DNA of 64,000 bases from Undibacterium sp. CCC3.4. GTDB lineage: Bacteria; Pseudomonadota; Gammaproteobacteria; Burkholderiales; Burkholderiaceae_D. A program made the position numbers and the translations under genes. Shown piece by piece: positions 25,992-36,927 of the stretch. Position 1 is the stretch's first letter. Every line of letters begins with the position of its first letter. Under the pieces are notes generated by a model, which was not told where the DNA came from, searched no databases, and worked only from the letters and a program-made list of their open reading frames with translations. Location of the stretch: NCBI RefSeq assembly GCF_034347425.1, contig NZ_CP133779.1:620001-684000 (forward strand), written 5' to 3'.

Positions 25992-26840
25992 CTACACGGT
26001 ACGCGCCACCGGACGCGCCGGGTCGGCACACCATTCGCTCCAAGAACCCGGATACAGGGCGGCACCGGGCAAGCCGGCAACTTCCAGCGCCAACAAATTA
26101 TGGCAAGCCGTCACGCCGGAACCACATTGCATGATGGCGGCGCGACCAGCCAACAGCGCATCCCATTCCTGCCGCAATTGCGGTGCCGGTTTAAAACGAC
26201 CGTCGCTCTGCAGATTGTCTTTAAAAAATCGATTCTGCGCACCGGGAATATGGCCGCCGACCGGGTCCATGGTTTCATTCTCGCCGCGGTAACGGTCGGG
26301 CGCGCGCGCATCTACCAACACGCGTGCAGCACTGTCGATATTGGCCAGTACGGCAGCGGCATCGACTTGCGTAGTAGTGGCCGTTTGCAATTCGATGTTG
26401 CCGCGACGCGGTGCTGGCAGCGCTGCGGTCAAGGGCAAGCCTTGCGCCACCCAAGCCGGCACACCGCCATCGAGCACGGCCACGCCGGCATGCCCAACCC
26501 AGCGCAACATCCACCATAAGCGCGCGGCAAACATACCGCCATGCGCATCATAGGCGACGACTTGGCTGTCTGGGTGAATGCCGAAACCGCGCAAGGTCTC
26601 GATAAAGGCTAACTTATCGGGCAAAGGATGGCGACCGCGAAAAACGCCGTCCGGGCCGATTTTTTCTGCTGACAAGCAAACGTCAAGGTCGACAAATTGT
26701 GCGTGCGGCAAATGGCCGCCGGCGTAAGCGCGCGCGCCGGCACCGAGGTCGAGTAAATCGTGGCGACAATCGAGCAACACTAACTGCGCACTGTCTATGT
26801 GCGCCGCCAATTCGGCGGCACTGATAAGCGTGGTGTACAT
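25992..26840 (-). CDS. Sulfurtransferase (two-domain rhodanese, SseA type)
   Basis: 282 residues with two rhodanese domains. The N-terminal inactive domain shows LVLLDCRHDLLDLGAGARAYAGGHLPHAQFVDLD. The C-terminal domain has VLVDARAPDRYRGENETMDPVGGHIPGAQN and the active-site loop CGSGVTACHN with catalytic Cys. CGSGVTA is characteristic of 3-mercaptopyruvate sulfurtransferases, as opposed to the CRxGx(R/T) loop of thiosulfate enzymes. It lies 15 bp after the EamA gene on the same strand, probably one transcript. Confidence 0.94.
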   Translation of the reverse strand: MYTTLISAAELAAHIDSAQLVLLDCRHDLLDLGAGARAYAGGHLPHAQFVDLDVCLSAEKIGPDGVFRGRHPLPDKLAFIETLRGFGIHPDSQVVAYDAHGGMFAARLWWMLRWVGHAGVAVLDGGVPAWVAQGLPLTAALPAPRRGNIELQTATTTQVDAAAVLANIDSAARVLVDARAPDRYRGENETMDPVGGHIPGAQNRFFKDNLQSDGRFKPAPQLRQEWDALLAGRAAIMQCGSGVTACHNLLALEVAGLPGAALYPGSWSEWCADPARPVARTV

Positions 26841-26854
26841 GATGGACGGGTCCT

Positions 26855-27766
26855 TTAGCTGACGGGAGAAGCTGCCGCGGAGGCGGCCGCAATGCGACTA
26901 TTATAGAACGTCGCCGCCAATCCGCTCAAGACGATCACGGCAATGCCGAGCCAGCTCAAGGGTGCCAAGCTATCATGCCAAAGCAAGACATCCCAGACGC
27001 TGGAAAAGACAATGCCGGCATATTGCAAATTGGCAGTCAACAAAGTGTTGCCTAAACGATAGGCACGCGTCATGGCGATTTGCGCGCTCGTGGCCGTTAA
27101 GCCTATCAGTACCAGCAAACCCACCCCGTGCAGATCGATGCTGCGCCAGTGCGTCAGCAGTGATGCCTGCTGTGTCGGCATCAGCACGCTGCCAACTAAG
27201 CCGGCCATGGCGCAAGTGAGCGAGAAATAAAACACCACACGGTATTCCGGCTCACCGCGCAAGCCCATTTCTCGCACTTGCAAATACGCCAAAGCGGCCA
27301 GCATGCCGGAAAATAAAGCCAGTACGCCACCGAACAATTGATCGGCATGGATGCTGGGGCGCAGCAGCAGCACGACCCCGCCGAAACCGCACAGTATCGC
27401 CGCGATCAAGCGCGGATCGAAGCCACGCTCGCGTCGCCGCCAAGCCAAAACCAATAAAATCGCAGCGATCCAGATCGGTGACATGTAATTGAGTGTGACC
27501 GCCATTGCCAGTGGCAATTGCGAAATCGCGTAAAACCACAGCCACAATGCCGCCACCCCCACCGCACCGCGCCACAGATGATGCGCCGCCATGCTGGTGC
27601 GCAGCGTGCCGCCGTGCCAGCGTATCCACAGCCCTAGTGTCAGCATGCCGATGATGCCGCGGCAGGCAACGATTTCCGCCACCGAAAAATGGGCAGACGC
27701 CAGTTTGACACCGACCCCCATGATGGAAAATAAGAAACTCGCGACCAACATCCAGAGCGATTGCAT
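26855..27766 (-). CDS. EamA-family (DMT) transporter
   Basis: 303 residues with about ten membrane helices in two EamA halves. The first half begins MLVASFLFSIMGVGVKLASAHFSVAEIVACRGIIGML with FYAISQLPLAMAVTLNYMSPIWIA. The second includes LTATSAQIAMTRAYRLGNTLLTANLQYAGIVFSSVWDVLLWHDSL. These proteins export metabolites or act as permeases; the substrate cannot be read from sequence. It is separated from the upstream Rieske gene by a strong terminator. Confidence 0.9.
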   Translation of the reverse strand: MQSLWMLVASFLFSIMGVGVKLASAHFSVAEIVACRGIIGMLTLGLWIRWHGGTLRTSMAAHHLWRGAVGVAALWLWFYAISQLPLAMAVTLNYMSPIWIAAILLVLAWRRRERGFDPRLIAAILCGFGGVVLLLRPSIHADQLFGGVLALFSGMLAALAYLQVREMGLRGEPEYRVVFYFSLTCAMAGLVGSVLMPTQQASLLTHWRSIDLHGVGLLVLIGLTATSAQIAMTRAYRLGNTLLTANLQYAGIVFSSVWDVLLWHDSLAPLSWLGIAVIVLSGLAATFYNSRIAAASAAASPVS

Positions 27767-27794
27767 GGGAAACTATGACCTCTAAAAAAAACCA

Positions 27795-27821
27795 GCAAAA
27801 AATAAGGAGGCCGCGGCCTCC
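27795..27821 (-). terminator. Rho-independent terminator of the Rieske oxygenase gene
   Basis: The 16-bp perfect palindrome GGAGGCCGCGGCCTCC (27806-27821) is followed on the minus strand by a T-rich run. It begins 5 bp after the Rieske gene stop and separates it from the EamA gene. Confidence 0.8.
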
Positions 27822-27825
27822 TTTG

Positions 27826-28926
27826 TTACAACGCCATACGACGTCGGTACCATTCATGAAAATGCTGCATGCCATCTTCCATCGGCGATTGGTAAGGGCC
27901 AACTTCGTTTTCACCGCGCGCCAACAAAGCACGCCGACCGGCATCCATGCGCGCGCCGATTTCATCATCTTCGACACAAGTTTCCATGTAGGCGGCGCGT
28001 TCGGCCTCGATGAACTCGCGCTCAAACAGCACGATTTCTTCGGGATAGTAAAACTCGACCACGTTGCGCGTCTTGCCGGTTGCAGTGGGCCATAAGGTCG
28101 AGACCACCAACACATGCGGATACCACTCAACCATGATGTTGGGATACAAGGTCAACCAAATGGCACCGTATTTCGGTGCTTCGCCTTGACGGTATTGCAG
28201 CACCTGTTCTTGCCAGCGGCGATAAGTTTCCGAACCCGATTTGAGCAAACCATTGGCCACACCGACCGTTTGCACGCTGTAATCTTCGCCGAATTCCCAG
28301 CGCAAATCATCACAGGCAACGAAGCTGCCCAAGCCGGGATGAAACGGCTCGACGTGATAATCTTCCAGATACACTTCGATGAAGGTTTTCCAGTTGTAAG
28401 CGCATTCATGCACTTCGACATGATCGAGCAAATAGCCGCTGAAATCGAGCTCACGCGTCACACTGAGTTGGCCCATGCGTTCCATGACGTTGTAACCGTT
28501 TTGCTCGAACAATAAGCCGTTCCAATTCTGCAGCGGCGTGCGCTTGAGATGCAGACAAGGTGTATCGGCGAAATGCGGCGCGCCGATCAACTCACCTGTG
28601 AGGTCATAGGTCCAGCGATGCAGCGGACAGACGATTTGTTTGGCATTGCCGCGGCCATTGAACATCAGCGCTTGCCGGTGCCGGCAAACGTTAGACATGA
28701 GCTCAATACCGTGAGCACTGCGGACCAGCATGCGACCTTCATTTTCGGCGGCCAGCGTGGCGTAATCGCCAACTTCAGGCACCATCAATGCATGGCCGAC
28801 ATAGCGTGGGCCGGCTTGGAACAAATCTTTGATTTCGCGCTGTAACAGCGTTTCATCAAAATATACTTGCACCGGAAGTTGCGCGTCAGAACGCGCGAGT
28901 GTAGACAAAGAAGCCAGATCGGACAT
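27826..28926 (-). CDS. Rieske non-haem iron oxygenase, alpha subunit
   Basis: 366 residues from ATG 28926. The Rieske [2Fe-2S] ligands are Cys81-x-His83 and Cys100-x2-His103 (NVCRHRQALMFNG, then IVCPLHRWTYDLTG). The mononuclear iron site is in the SRPBCC domain: TFIEVYLEDYHVEPFHPGLGSF supplies the two His. No reductase, ferredoxin or beta subunit is adjacent, so electrons must come from proteins encoded elsewhere. The closest overall pattern is that of aromatic ring-hydroxylating and choline monooxygenase-like alpha subunits. The substrate is unknown. Confidence 0.9.
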   Translation of the reverse strand: MSDLASLSTLARSDAQLPVQVYFDETLLQREIKDLFQAGPRYVGHALMVPEVGDYATLAAENEGRMLVRSAHGIELMSNVCRHRQALMFNGRGNAKQIVCPLHRWTYDLTGELIGAPHFADTPCLHLKRTPLQNWNGLLFEQNGYNVMERMGQLSVTRELDFSGYLLDHVEVHECAYNWKTFIEVYLEDYHVEPFHPGLGSFVACDDLRWEFGEDYSVQTVGVANGLLKSGSETYRRWQEQVLQYRQGEAPKYGAIWLTLYPNIMVEWYPHVLVVSTLWPTATGKTRNVVEFYYPEEIVLFEREFIEAERAAYMETCVEDDEIGARMDAGRRALLARGENEVGPYQSPMEDGMQHFHEWYRRRMAL

Positions 28927-30364
<1,438 letters not shown>

Positions 30365-30384
30365 GCCGCCTGCCGAGTACAACG

Positions 30385-31326
30385 ATGAACCGCCGCCCCC
30401 TCCTGTTCGCCCTGTGCGCTGCCGCAGGTCTGATGCTCGCCCTGCTATCGCTATGGCTATGGCTGCGCCAAGATAGCCCGGCAAGCACGCTGCACTTGAC
30501 GCCACCGACAGTGGCCAAGTCCTTGCTCGGCACCAGCGTCGATGGCAAGGCGCAGCAAGGCAGCGACGGCGATTTACTGGTCACGGCCGAGTTACGCCGC
30601 TTATTCGATTATTACCTGGCAAGTAGCGGCGAACAAAGCCTGCCCGCAATCAGCCACGCCATCGGACTGGCGCTCGATGAACGGCTGGCAGCGCGGGCAG
30701 CACAACAAGCACGCGAACTGTTGCGACGCTATTTACTTTACAAACAAGCCTTGCCGGCGCTTGAGCAAGCACTTCCCGGCAGCCTGGTCGCTCCGTCCAT
30801 GCTGTCCGGCTTACAAAAAAAATGGCAAAACATGCAGCACTTACGTGGGCAATTTTTCAGCGCGACGGAAAACCGCGCACTATTCGGCTTGGACGATGAC
30901 TATGATAGTGATGCCTTGGCACGGCTGGCACTGAACCAAGATGCCAGCCTGACGGCAGAACAGCGCCAGCTCGCCCTGGCACGCCTCGACCAAGCTGTGT
31001 CGCCGGCCCTGCGCGCCGCACGTGAGGCACCGTATCAAGTGCTGCGAATGGAGCAACAGGCACAGCAATTACGTGCCCAAGGTGGCAGTGAAGATGAGGT
31101 ATATCGTCTGCGTGCGGCAAGCTGGTCGCCAGAAGCGGCGAACCGCTTGGCCGAGCTCGATCGCGAGACCGTCGACTGGCAAACACGGATACATACTTAT
31201 CAAGAGCAACGCGCGCAATTGCGTGGCACAGCCGATGACAGCACGGCGCAACAACTCTCCGTGCAGGCACTGCGCGATCGGTATTTCACGGTACTGGAAC
31301 AGAAACGCTTGAGCGCCTATGAATAA
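30385..31326 (+). CDS. Lipase-specific foldase (secretion chaperone)
   Basis: 313 residues. An N-terminal membrane anchor (LFALCAAAGLMLALLSLWLWL) holds it in the inner membrane facing the periplasm. A variable Pro/Thr linker follows, then LHLTPPTVAKSLLGTSVDG, whose SLxGTxxDG pattern resembles the conserved RxxFDY(F/C)LSA-preceding region of Lif proteins. RRLFDYYLASSGE is the steroid-chaperone-like signature. RGQFFSATENRALFGLDDDYD is also conserved. It lies 20 bp after the lipase gene, as is usual, and folds the lipase before secretion. Confidence 0.93.
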   Translation: MNRRPLLFALCAAAGLMLALLSLWLWLRQDSPASTLHLTPPTVAKSLLGTSVDGKAQQGSDGDLLVTAELRRLFDYYLASSGEQSLPAISHAIGLALDERLAARAAQQARELLRRYLLYKQALPALEQALPGSLVAPSMLSGLQKKWQNMQHLRGQFFSATENRALFGLDDDYDSDALARLALNQDASLTAEQRQLALARLDQAVSPALRAAREAPYQVLRMEQQAQQLRAQGGSEDEVYRLRAASWSPEAANRLAELDRETVDWQTRIHTYQEQRAQLRGTADDSTAQQLSVQALRDRYFTVLEQKRLSAYE

Positions 31327-31340
31327 GCGCGCGGCAAGAC

Positions 31341-33491
31341 TCAGGCCAGCTCTTCGGCGGCCACGACCAGAGCACGGTCGATCAACTGATCAAGCTGCAG
31401 GATACTGGCGCGTTGTTGGCGAAACGCTTGTTCCAGTTCTTGCGCCGGCACCGAAAAACTTTTACCTTTTTCGCTGGCCGTCAAAATATACAAGCTGCGC
31501 ATCGGACTGACCCAAGCCAATCTGAGCTTGAGCGCCGGTGCCTCGGCAGTAATGGAAAAGGCCAACCAGACACCACGTTCGAGCCGCTGCACCAGTTCTG
31601 GCCATTGATCGGCTTCCACGACTGGCACGCCGAGTGCCGCCTGCTCCTCTTGGACGCGTCTTTCCAGCCTGCGCTCGGCCGCATGTTGCGCCGCCTCCAT
31701 AGCCAGTTCTAGCTGACGTTCGGGCGTCAAATCCAAGGGCGCACGCACGATCGAAGCATGGCATTCGGCCAGCTCGGCAAAGAAGCGTATGCGGTCGGCA
31801 TCTTCCCACTTGATCAGGCTCAGCCACTTATTCAAGCGCGCCAAAATCGCTGGCAAACGCTGCAGCAATTCCTGCCGCTGGGCCAGACTGATCTTCGGTT
31901 TCACACTCCAGATCAATTCATCCATGGTTTTGATGGCATCGGTCACCGCGTGCGGCTTCTCTTCCTTCACGCTGTAAGCGAGCGTCAGCACCTTGGTCCA
32001 GCGGTTTTCGAGAAAGGTTTCGATGAAGGCCACCACCTCACCACTGCCGACGCGCAGGGCAACTTCTTGCGTGGCAATCAGATTGGCTTGCTTGATTTTT
32101 TCTTTGCGCAGCGCTTTTTGTATCGGCACCTCAAGCGCCGCGACATGTGCTTTTTCCTGCTCGGCGATGAAGGCTTCCAAATCATTGACGACTTCATCGA
32201 ACAGCGATACTTCCTGATCGAATTCTTGCGCCACGCGCGCGACATTGCGCTGCATGGCAGTATACAAGGGTTCTTGGCGCGCCCCAGCATGCGCCACAGC
32301 CGGACTGTAGCGCGACAACAGTTCGATCAAACGACGTGCCGGATGATGCTCATTGAAGAAAAATTCTTGGTCGATCAGGGCCGCTTTGAGCACCGGCACC
32401 TGCAAGCTGGAAATCAATTGTTTGACTGCGGCCGGCATGCTCGGATTCTGCAAAACATGCTCAAAGACCTGCGACAACAAATCCAAGCTATGTTTTTCCA
32501 CACCCGTGCCCATGTGCTCGGCAAGCTGCTCTTGTACTTGCGAAAGGCGTAACACCTGATCGGCTTCGTTGAGCATGTGCGTCAATTTGACGCTGCGCTG
32601 GAATTCATTCAAACGCTGTAACAGTGCTGCCGGCAGCTGTGCTGTACCAGCCTCATGCAGCGCTGCTGTGCCCGCTGCCGCGTCAGTGCCGGCGGCGAGA
32701 AAGTTCCGTAAGATCTGGCGCTGCGCTGTGCCTATCGGTCGAGCTGCCGAACTGTGCTCGGTTACACTGCTCGGGTCGGCATCAGGCGCCGGTGTAGTGC
32801 TGCGACTGCGATGAATTCGATATGACTGTTGCAAGTCGGGCAAAATTCCCTGCTCGACCAAGTAGCCATTGAGTGCCTCAATGATGGGTTCAAGATCAAA
32901 TAAAATATCGCTGCGCAGCAGCGGCAATATCAAATCATGGCTATCCGTTTCCGTATCAAACTTGCACCAAGCCAGATACAGCAAATTCAAAAACACATCG
33001 GGACGAAACGGGTTGTGCGCAATGCTCAGAGTTTCGCGCTCGAGCACATGCGACAAGCGCATGGTCAGCGCCGCGTACTGCTGCGCGCAGTCGAGCTCGA
33101 GACTGCGACTGACGCGGCCGAGCGCGAGTTTCTTATCCATCTCGGCATAACTGACCAAGCAAAAATCGGCGTCTTCAAGGTCCACCGCCGCCTCTACCGG
33201 GGCCAGCAAGCGCGTGATTTCGGCGCGCAAACCGTGCTCGAGTTCCAATGCCGCCAAGTGAAAAAATGCATAGGTATTTTTTTTCAAACTCTGACCGGCA
33301 TGAAAACTTAAATTAGCTTGACGCGAATCCGCGCTGTGTTCCGACAGCGCCAGCAAGGCATTGGCCAAGCGGGCAGAAAATGCGTCGAGCTGGGCAATCA
33401 CCAAATGCGTCGCCACCTCTGCCATACCACGCCACACGTCCTGACCAGTTGGCCTGGTGTGCTTCGATGTCTGGGTCGTAGAGGGATGCAT
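31341..33491 (-). CDS. DUF1631 family protein
   Basis: 716 residues, largely helical, with no signal peptide or membrane segment. Recognisable features include LNLLYLAWCKFDTETDSHDLILPLL, LIDQEFFFNEHHPARRLIELLSRY, FDEVVNDLEAFIAEQEKAHVAALE and the C-terminal block QWPELVQRLERGVWLAFSITAEAPALKLRLAWVSPMRSLYILTASEKGKSFSV. The last part resembles DUF1631 proteins and shares a beta-rich ending with PilZ-like folds. Function is unknown. It converges with the lipase foldase gene with only 14 bp between the stops. Confidence 0.8.
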   Translation of the reverse strand: MHPSTTQTSKHTRPTGQDVWRGMAEVATHLVIAQLDAFSARLANALLALSEHSADSRQANLSFHAGQSLKKNTYAFFHLAALELEHGLRAEITRLLAPVEAAVDLEDADFCLVSYAEMDKKLALGRVSRSLELDCAQQYAALTMRLSHVLERETLSIAHNPFRPDVFLNLLYLAWCKFDTETDSHDLILPLLRSDILFDLEPIIEALNGYLVEQGILPDLQQSYRIHRSRSTTPAPDADPSSVTEHSSAARPIGTAQRQILRNFLAAGTDAAAGTAALHEAGTAQLPAALLQRLNEFQRSVKLTHMLNEADQVLRLSQVQEQLAEHMGTGVEKHSLDLLSQVFEHVLQNPSMPAAVKQLISSLQVPVLKAALIDQEFFFNEHHPARRLIELLSRYSPAVAHAGARQEPLYTAMQRNVARVAQEFDQEVSLFDEVVNDLEAFIAEQEKAHVAALEVPIQKALRKEKIKQANLIATQEVALRVGSGEVVAFIETFLENRWTKVLTLAYSVKEEKPHAVTDAIKTMDELIWSVKPKISLAQRQELLQRLPAILARLNKWLSLIKWEDADRIRFFAELAECHASIVRAPLDLTPERQLELAMEAAQHAAERRLERRVQEEQAALGVPVVEADQWPELVQRLERGVWLAFSITAEAPALKLRLAWVSPMRSLYILTASEKGKSFSVPAQELEQAFRQQRASILQLDQLIDRALVVAAEELA

Positions 33492-33839
33492 GATAGAGCC
33501 TGGTCAAGCGATCATTGGCAATGCGTGCGGATGCGCTGGACCGAGGTCGAATTCAGTTCAATCCGACTAAGGAAGTGCGCTCAATAATGCGTTAAAGCAA
33601 TATGCTCACTATATACGGTTAATTTCCATGTGGAAATATTACATTGGCAATTTCGCGCGGATTTGCAGTATAAAGCTCAGGATAGGCACAGGCTGGTTTC
33701 AAATCTGAAACAATTATGGCAATTTGTAAGTGCTGGACGCCACAAATTCGGTCGATAACAAGTAAGCAAGGGCAGTTTTGCTCTAAAATAGACAGTTAGA
33801 CTTCTTTTCGTTTAGTTTGATGCAATATTCATACCCTAT
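33492..33839. other. Intergenic region between divergent DUF1631 and xseB genes
   Basis: No credible gene. Short palindromes are TTTCCATGTGGAAA (near 33625) and GTTTCAAATCTGAAAC (near 33695); either could be a protein site but neither matches a motif I can name. Promoters for both flanking genes must lie here. Confidence 0.5.
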
Positions 33840-34109
33840 ATGACGCCTCCACATTCTCCCGCTGCAAAGCCGACCGCGGCAACAGCGGCACCGACATTCG
33901 AAGCCGCCATGGCTGAACTGCAGGAACTCGTCAATCTCATGGAAGCTGGCCAACTGCCGCTGGAACAATCGCTGAGCGCCTATGAACGCGGGTTTGAATT
34001 GATTCGCCAGTGCAGCACGCAGCTAGACAAAGTCGAACAGCAAGTCAAAGTATTGGAAAACGGCATGGTCAAAGCATTCCAAGGCTCGGCTGACGAGGAT
34101 TTGTCATGA
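33840..34109 (+). CDS. xseB: Exodeoxyribonuclease VII small subunit
   Basis: 89 residues, the usual small-subunit size. The conserved core is TFEAAMAELQELVNLMEAGQLPLEQSLSAYERGFELIRQCSTQLDKVEQQVKVL, a helical hairpin that binds XseA to degrade single-stranded DNA. No strong ribosome site precedes the ATG. It overlaps ispA by 4 nt, the standard xseB-ispA-dxs order. xseA is elsewhere. Confidence 0.94.
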   Translation: MTPPHSPAAKPTAATAAPTFEAAMAELQELVNLMEAGQLPLEQSLSAYERGFELIRQCSTQLDKVEQQVKVLENGMVKAFQGSADEDLS

Positions 34110-34993
34110 GCGAGCAGTTCCGTAGCTGGATGCGAGATATCCAGCAAGACTGCGAAGCAGCCTTGGCGCAATTTCTTCCCGCAGCCAGCACGTTGCCGCA
34201 GCACTTGCATGCAGCGATGCGTTATGCCGCGCTCGACGGCGGTAAACGCATACGACCGCTGCTGGTGCATGCAGCCGGGCAATTATTCAATGCACCGCAA
34301 GACGCCTTGCGGCGCGCCGCTGCAGCCGTGGAAATGATCCACGTGTATTCGCTGGTGCACGACGATATGCCTTGCATGGATGACGACGCCCTGCGCCGCG
34401 GCAAGCCAACGGTGCACATCGTGTATGATGAGGCCACCGCTCTGCTGGTGGGCGACGCCTTGCAAGCGCAAGCCTTTCTGGTACTGGCAGAAGGCGCTGG
34501 CAGTGCCGCTGGCAAGCTCGAGATGGTGCGTATTCTGGCACAAGCAGCAGGTTCGGTAGGGATGTGCGGCGGTCAAGCCATCGATTTGGCCAGCGTTGGA
34601 TTAGCGCTCACGCGCGAACAACTCGAGCAAATGCATAAACTGAAAACCGGTGCCTTGCTGCGCGCTGCGGTTTTGCTCGGTGCCGGCAGTGGTAAGCTGT
34701 TGGCAGCGGTGGAACTGAGCGCCCTCGATGCCTACAGTGCCGCCATCGGCCTGGCTTTCCAAGTGGTCGACGACATCCTCGATGCCAGTGCTGATTCCGT
34801 CACGCTAGGAAAAACCGCCGGCAAAGATGCCGCCGATAATAAACCCACGTATGTCAGCTTGCTCGGTCTGTCTGCTTCCCGCTTATTGGCGCAACAACTC
34901 TGTGAACAAGCTCACACCGCCCTGCAAATTTTTGGCGCACCGGCCCACCACCTGCACGATCTGGCCGATCTGATCGTGCAACGACAAGCGTAA
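34106..34993 (+). CDS. ispA: Farnesyl diphosphate synthase (polyprenyl synthetase)
   Basis: It condenses isopentenyl diphosphate with allylic diphosphates to make farnesyl diphosphate, the precursor of undecaprenyl carrier and quinone chains. 295 residues. [17 protein letters not shown] binds IPP. The first aspartate-rich motif is [27 protein letters not shown] follows, and the second motif is [32 protein letters not shown] is the late conserved block. It is coupled to xseB and lies 13 bp before dxs, so isoprenoid entry and chain building are co-expressed. Confidence 0.96.
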   Translation: MSEQFRSWMRDIQQDCEAALAQFLPAASTLPQHLHAAMRYAALDGGKRIRPLLVHAAGQLFNAPQDALRRAAAAVEMIHVYSLVHDDMPCMDDDALRRGKPTVHIVYDEATALLVGDALQAQAFLVLAEGAGSAAGKLEMVRILAQAAGSVGMCGGQAIDLASVGLALTREQLEQMHKLKTGALLRAAVLLGAGSGKLLAAVELSALDAYSAAIGLAFQVVDDILDASADSVTLGKTAGKDAADNKPTYVSLLGLSASRLLAQQLCEQAHTALQIFGAPAHHLHDLADLIVQRQA

Positions 34994-35006
34994 ACAGCCG
35001 TATCCT

Positions 35007-36875
35007 ATGACGAAATTACTTCAACAAATCAATTCACCGGCTGATCTCCGCCAACTGACACGCCAGCAATTACATCCGTTTGCCGACGAATTACGCCAGT
35101 ACGTGCTCGATTCGGTATCCAAAACCGGTGGCCATCTGTCTTCCAATCTCGGCACGGTGGAACTGACGATCGCCCTGCATTATGTGTTCAACACCCCGGA
35201 AGACCGTTTGATATGGGATGTCGGCCATCAAACCTACCCGCACAAAATTCTTACCGGCCGACGCGACCAAATGCATACGCTGCGTCAAATCGACGGCATT
35301 TCCGGCTTCCCACGGCGCGCTGAAAGCATTTACGATACCTTCGGCACGGCGCACTCCTCGACCTCGATCTCGGCCGCCCTTGGCATGGCTCTGGCCGCGC
35401 GCAGCAAAGGTGAAAGCCGGCATGCCGTCGCCGTCATCGGCGATGGTTCCATGACCGCCGGTATGGCCTTCGAAGCGCTCAACAATGCCGGCATCTACGA
35501 TGACATCAATCTGCTGGTCGTGCTCAACGATAATGACATGTCGATTTCGCCGCCGGTCGGCGCGCTCAACCGCTATCTGGCGCGCCTGATGTCAGGAAAA
35601 TTCTATGCAGCGGCGCGCAATGTCGGCAAATCGGTGCTGCCGTCACCGATGCTGGAATTGGCCAAGCGTTTCGAAGAACATGCCAAAGGCATGCTGGTGC
35701 CGGCCACTATGTTTGAAGAATTCGGCTTCAATTACATCGGCCCCATCGACGGCCATGATCTTGAATCACTGATCCCTACCCTGGAAAATATTCGCCACCT
35801 CAAAGGCCCGCAATTCCTGCATGTGGTGACCAAAAAAGGCCAAGGCTACAAGCTGGCCGAAGCCGATCCGGTGCTCTACCATGGTCCTGGCAAATTCAAT
35901 CCGGCAGTCGGCATTACGCCCAGCGCCAGCAGCAAGAAAACCTATACCCAAGTATTCGGTGAATGGTTGTGCGACATGGCGGCGAGCGACAATAAGCTGG
36001 CCGCAATCACCCCAGCCATGCGTGAAGGCTCGGGCATGGTTGAATTTGAAAAACGCTATCCGCAACGTTACTATGATGTCGGCATCGCCGAACAACATGC
36101 CGTCACCTTTGCCGCCGGTCTGGCATGCGAAGGCTTGAAGCCGGTACTGGCAATCTATTCCACCTTCTTACAACGCGGCTACGACCAACTGATTCACGAT
36201 GTCGCGCTGCAAAACCTCGACGTCACCTTCGCACTCGACCGTGCCGGGCTGGTCGGTGCCGATGGTGCTACCCATGCCGGTAATTACGATCTGGCTTTCC
36301 TGCGCTGCATCCCGAATATGGTGATCATGGCACCGTCCGATGAAAACGAATGCCGTCAAATGCTGACCACCGGCTACCGTTATCCGGGCCCGGCGGCGAT
36401 TCGCTACCCACGTGGTGCCGGCTGTGGTGCCGTGGTGACGAAAGACCTCGAAGCGCTGCCTATCGGTAAAGGCGAAATCAAACGCAAGGGCAGCGGCATC
36501 GCGATTCTGGCGTTCGGCTCGATGGTACAGCCAGCCTTGCAGGCGGCCGAGCGGCTCGACGCCAGTGTCGCCAATATGCGCTTCATCAAACCGCTCGATG
36601 TGGAATTGCTGCGCTCGCTGGCAGCCAGCCATAGCGCCTTGGTCACGGTAGAAGAAGCCAGCATCATGGGCAGTGCCGGTTCGGCCGTGGCCGAAGCGCT
36701 GGCCGCCGCCGGCATCAGCATACCCCTGCTCATGCTCGGCTTGCCTGATCAATTCATCGATCATGGCGACGTTGCTGTACTGCTGCGCGATTGCGGGCTC
36801 GATGCCGCCGGCATGGAAGCCTCGATCCGCCAACGCTTCCCAGACTTGACCGACAGCAGAGCGGCAGCGGCATAA
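35007..36875 (+). CDS. dxs: 1-deoxy-D-xylulose-5-phosphate synthase
   Basis: A thiamine diphosphate enzyme that joins pyruvate and glyceraldehyde 3-phosphate in the first step of the MEP isoprenoid pathway. 622 residues, normal length. [44 protein letters not shown] is the N-terminal block. The ThDP site is [20 protein letters not shown] with [63 protein letters not shown] carries the catalytic Glu, and [20 protein letters not shown] follows. End of the xseB-ispA-dxs operon. Confidence 0.98.
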   Translation: MTKLLQQINSPADLRQLTRQQLHPFADELRQYVLDSVSKTGGHLSSNLGTVELTIALHYVFNTPEDRLIWDVGHQTYPHKILTGRRDQMHTLRQIDGISGFPRRAESIYDTFGTAHSSTSISAALGMALAARSKGESRHAVAVIGDGSMTAGMAFEALNNAGIYDDINLLVVLNDNDMSISPPVGALNRYLARLMSGKFYAAARNVGKSVLPSPMLELAKRFEEHAKGMLVPATMFEEFGFNYIGPIDGHDLESLIPTLENIRHLKGPQFLHVVTKKGQGYKLAEADPVLYHGPGKFNPAVGITPSASSKKTYTQVFGEWLCDMAASDNKLAAITPAMREGSGMVEFEKRYPQRYYDVGIAEQHAVTFAAGLACEGLKPVLAIYSTFLQRGYDQLIHDVALQNLDVTFALDRAGLVGADGATHAGNYDLAFLRCIPNMVIMAPSDENECRQMLTTGYRYPGPAAIRYPRGAGCGAVVTKDLEALPIGKGEIKRKGSGIAILAFGSMVQPALQAAERLDASVANMRFIKPLDVELLRSLAASHSALVTVEEASIMGSAGSAVAEALAAAGISIPLLMLGLPDQFIDHGDVAVLLRDCGLDAAGMEASIRQRFPDLTDSRAAAA

Positions 36876-36927
36876 GCGCGTCTACCCAGCAGCCAGAGCG
36901 GCAGAACGGAGTCGGCCGCAAAGGCTC

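Noticed and set aside
31758..32552. A 264-codon plus-strand frame opposite the DUF1631 gene
   Set aside because: No motif and fully within a conserved gene on the other strand.
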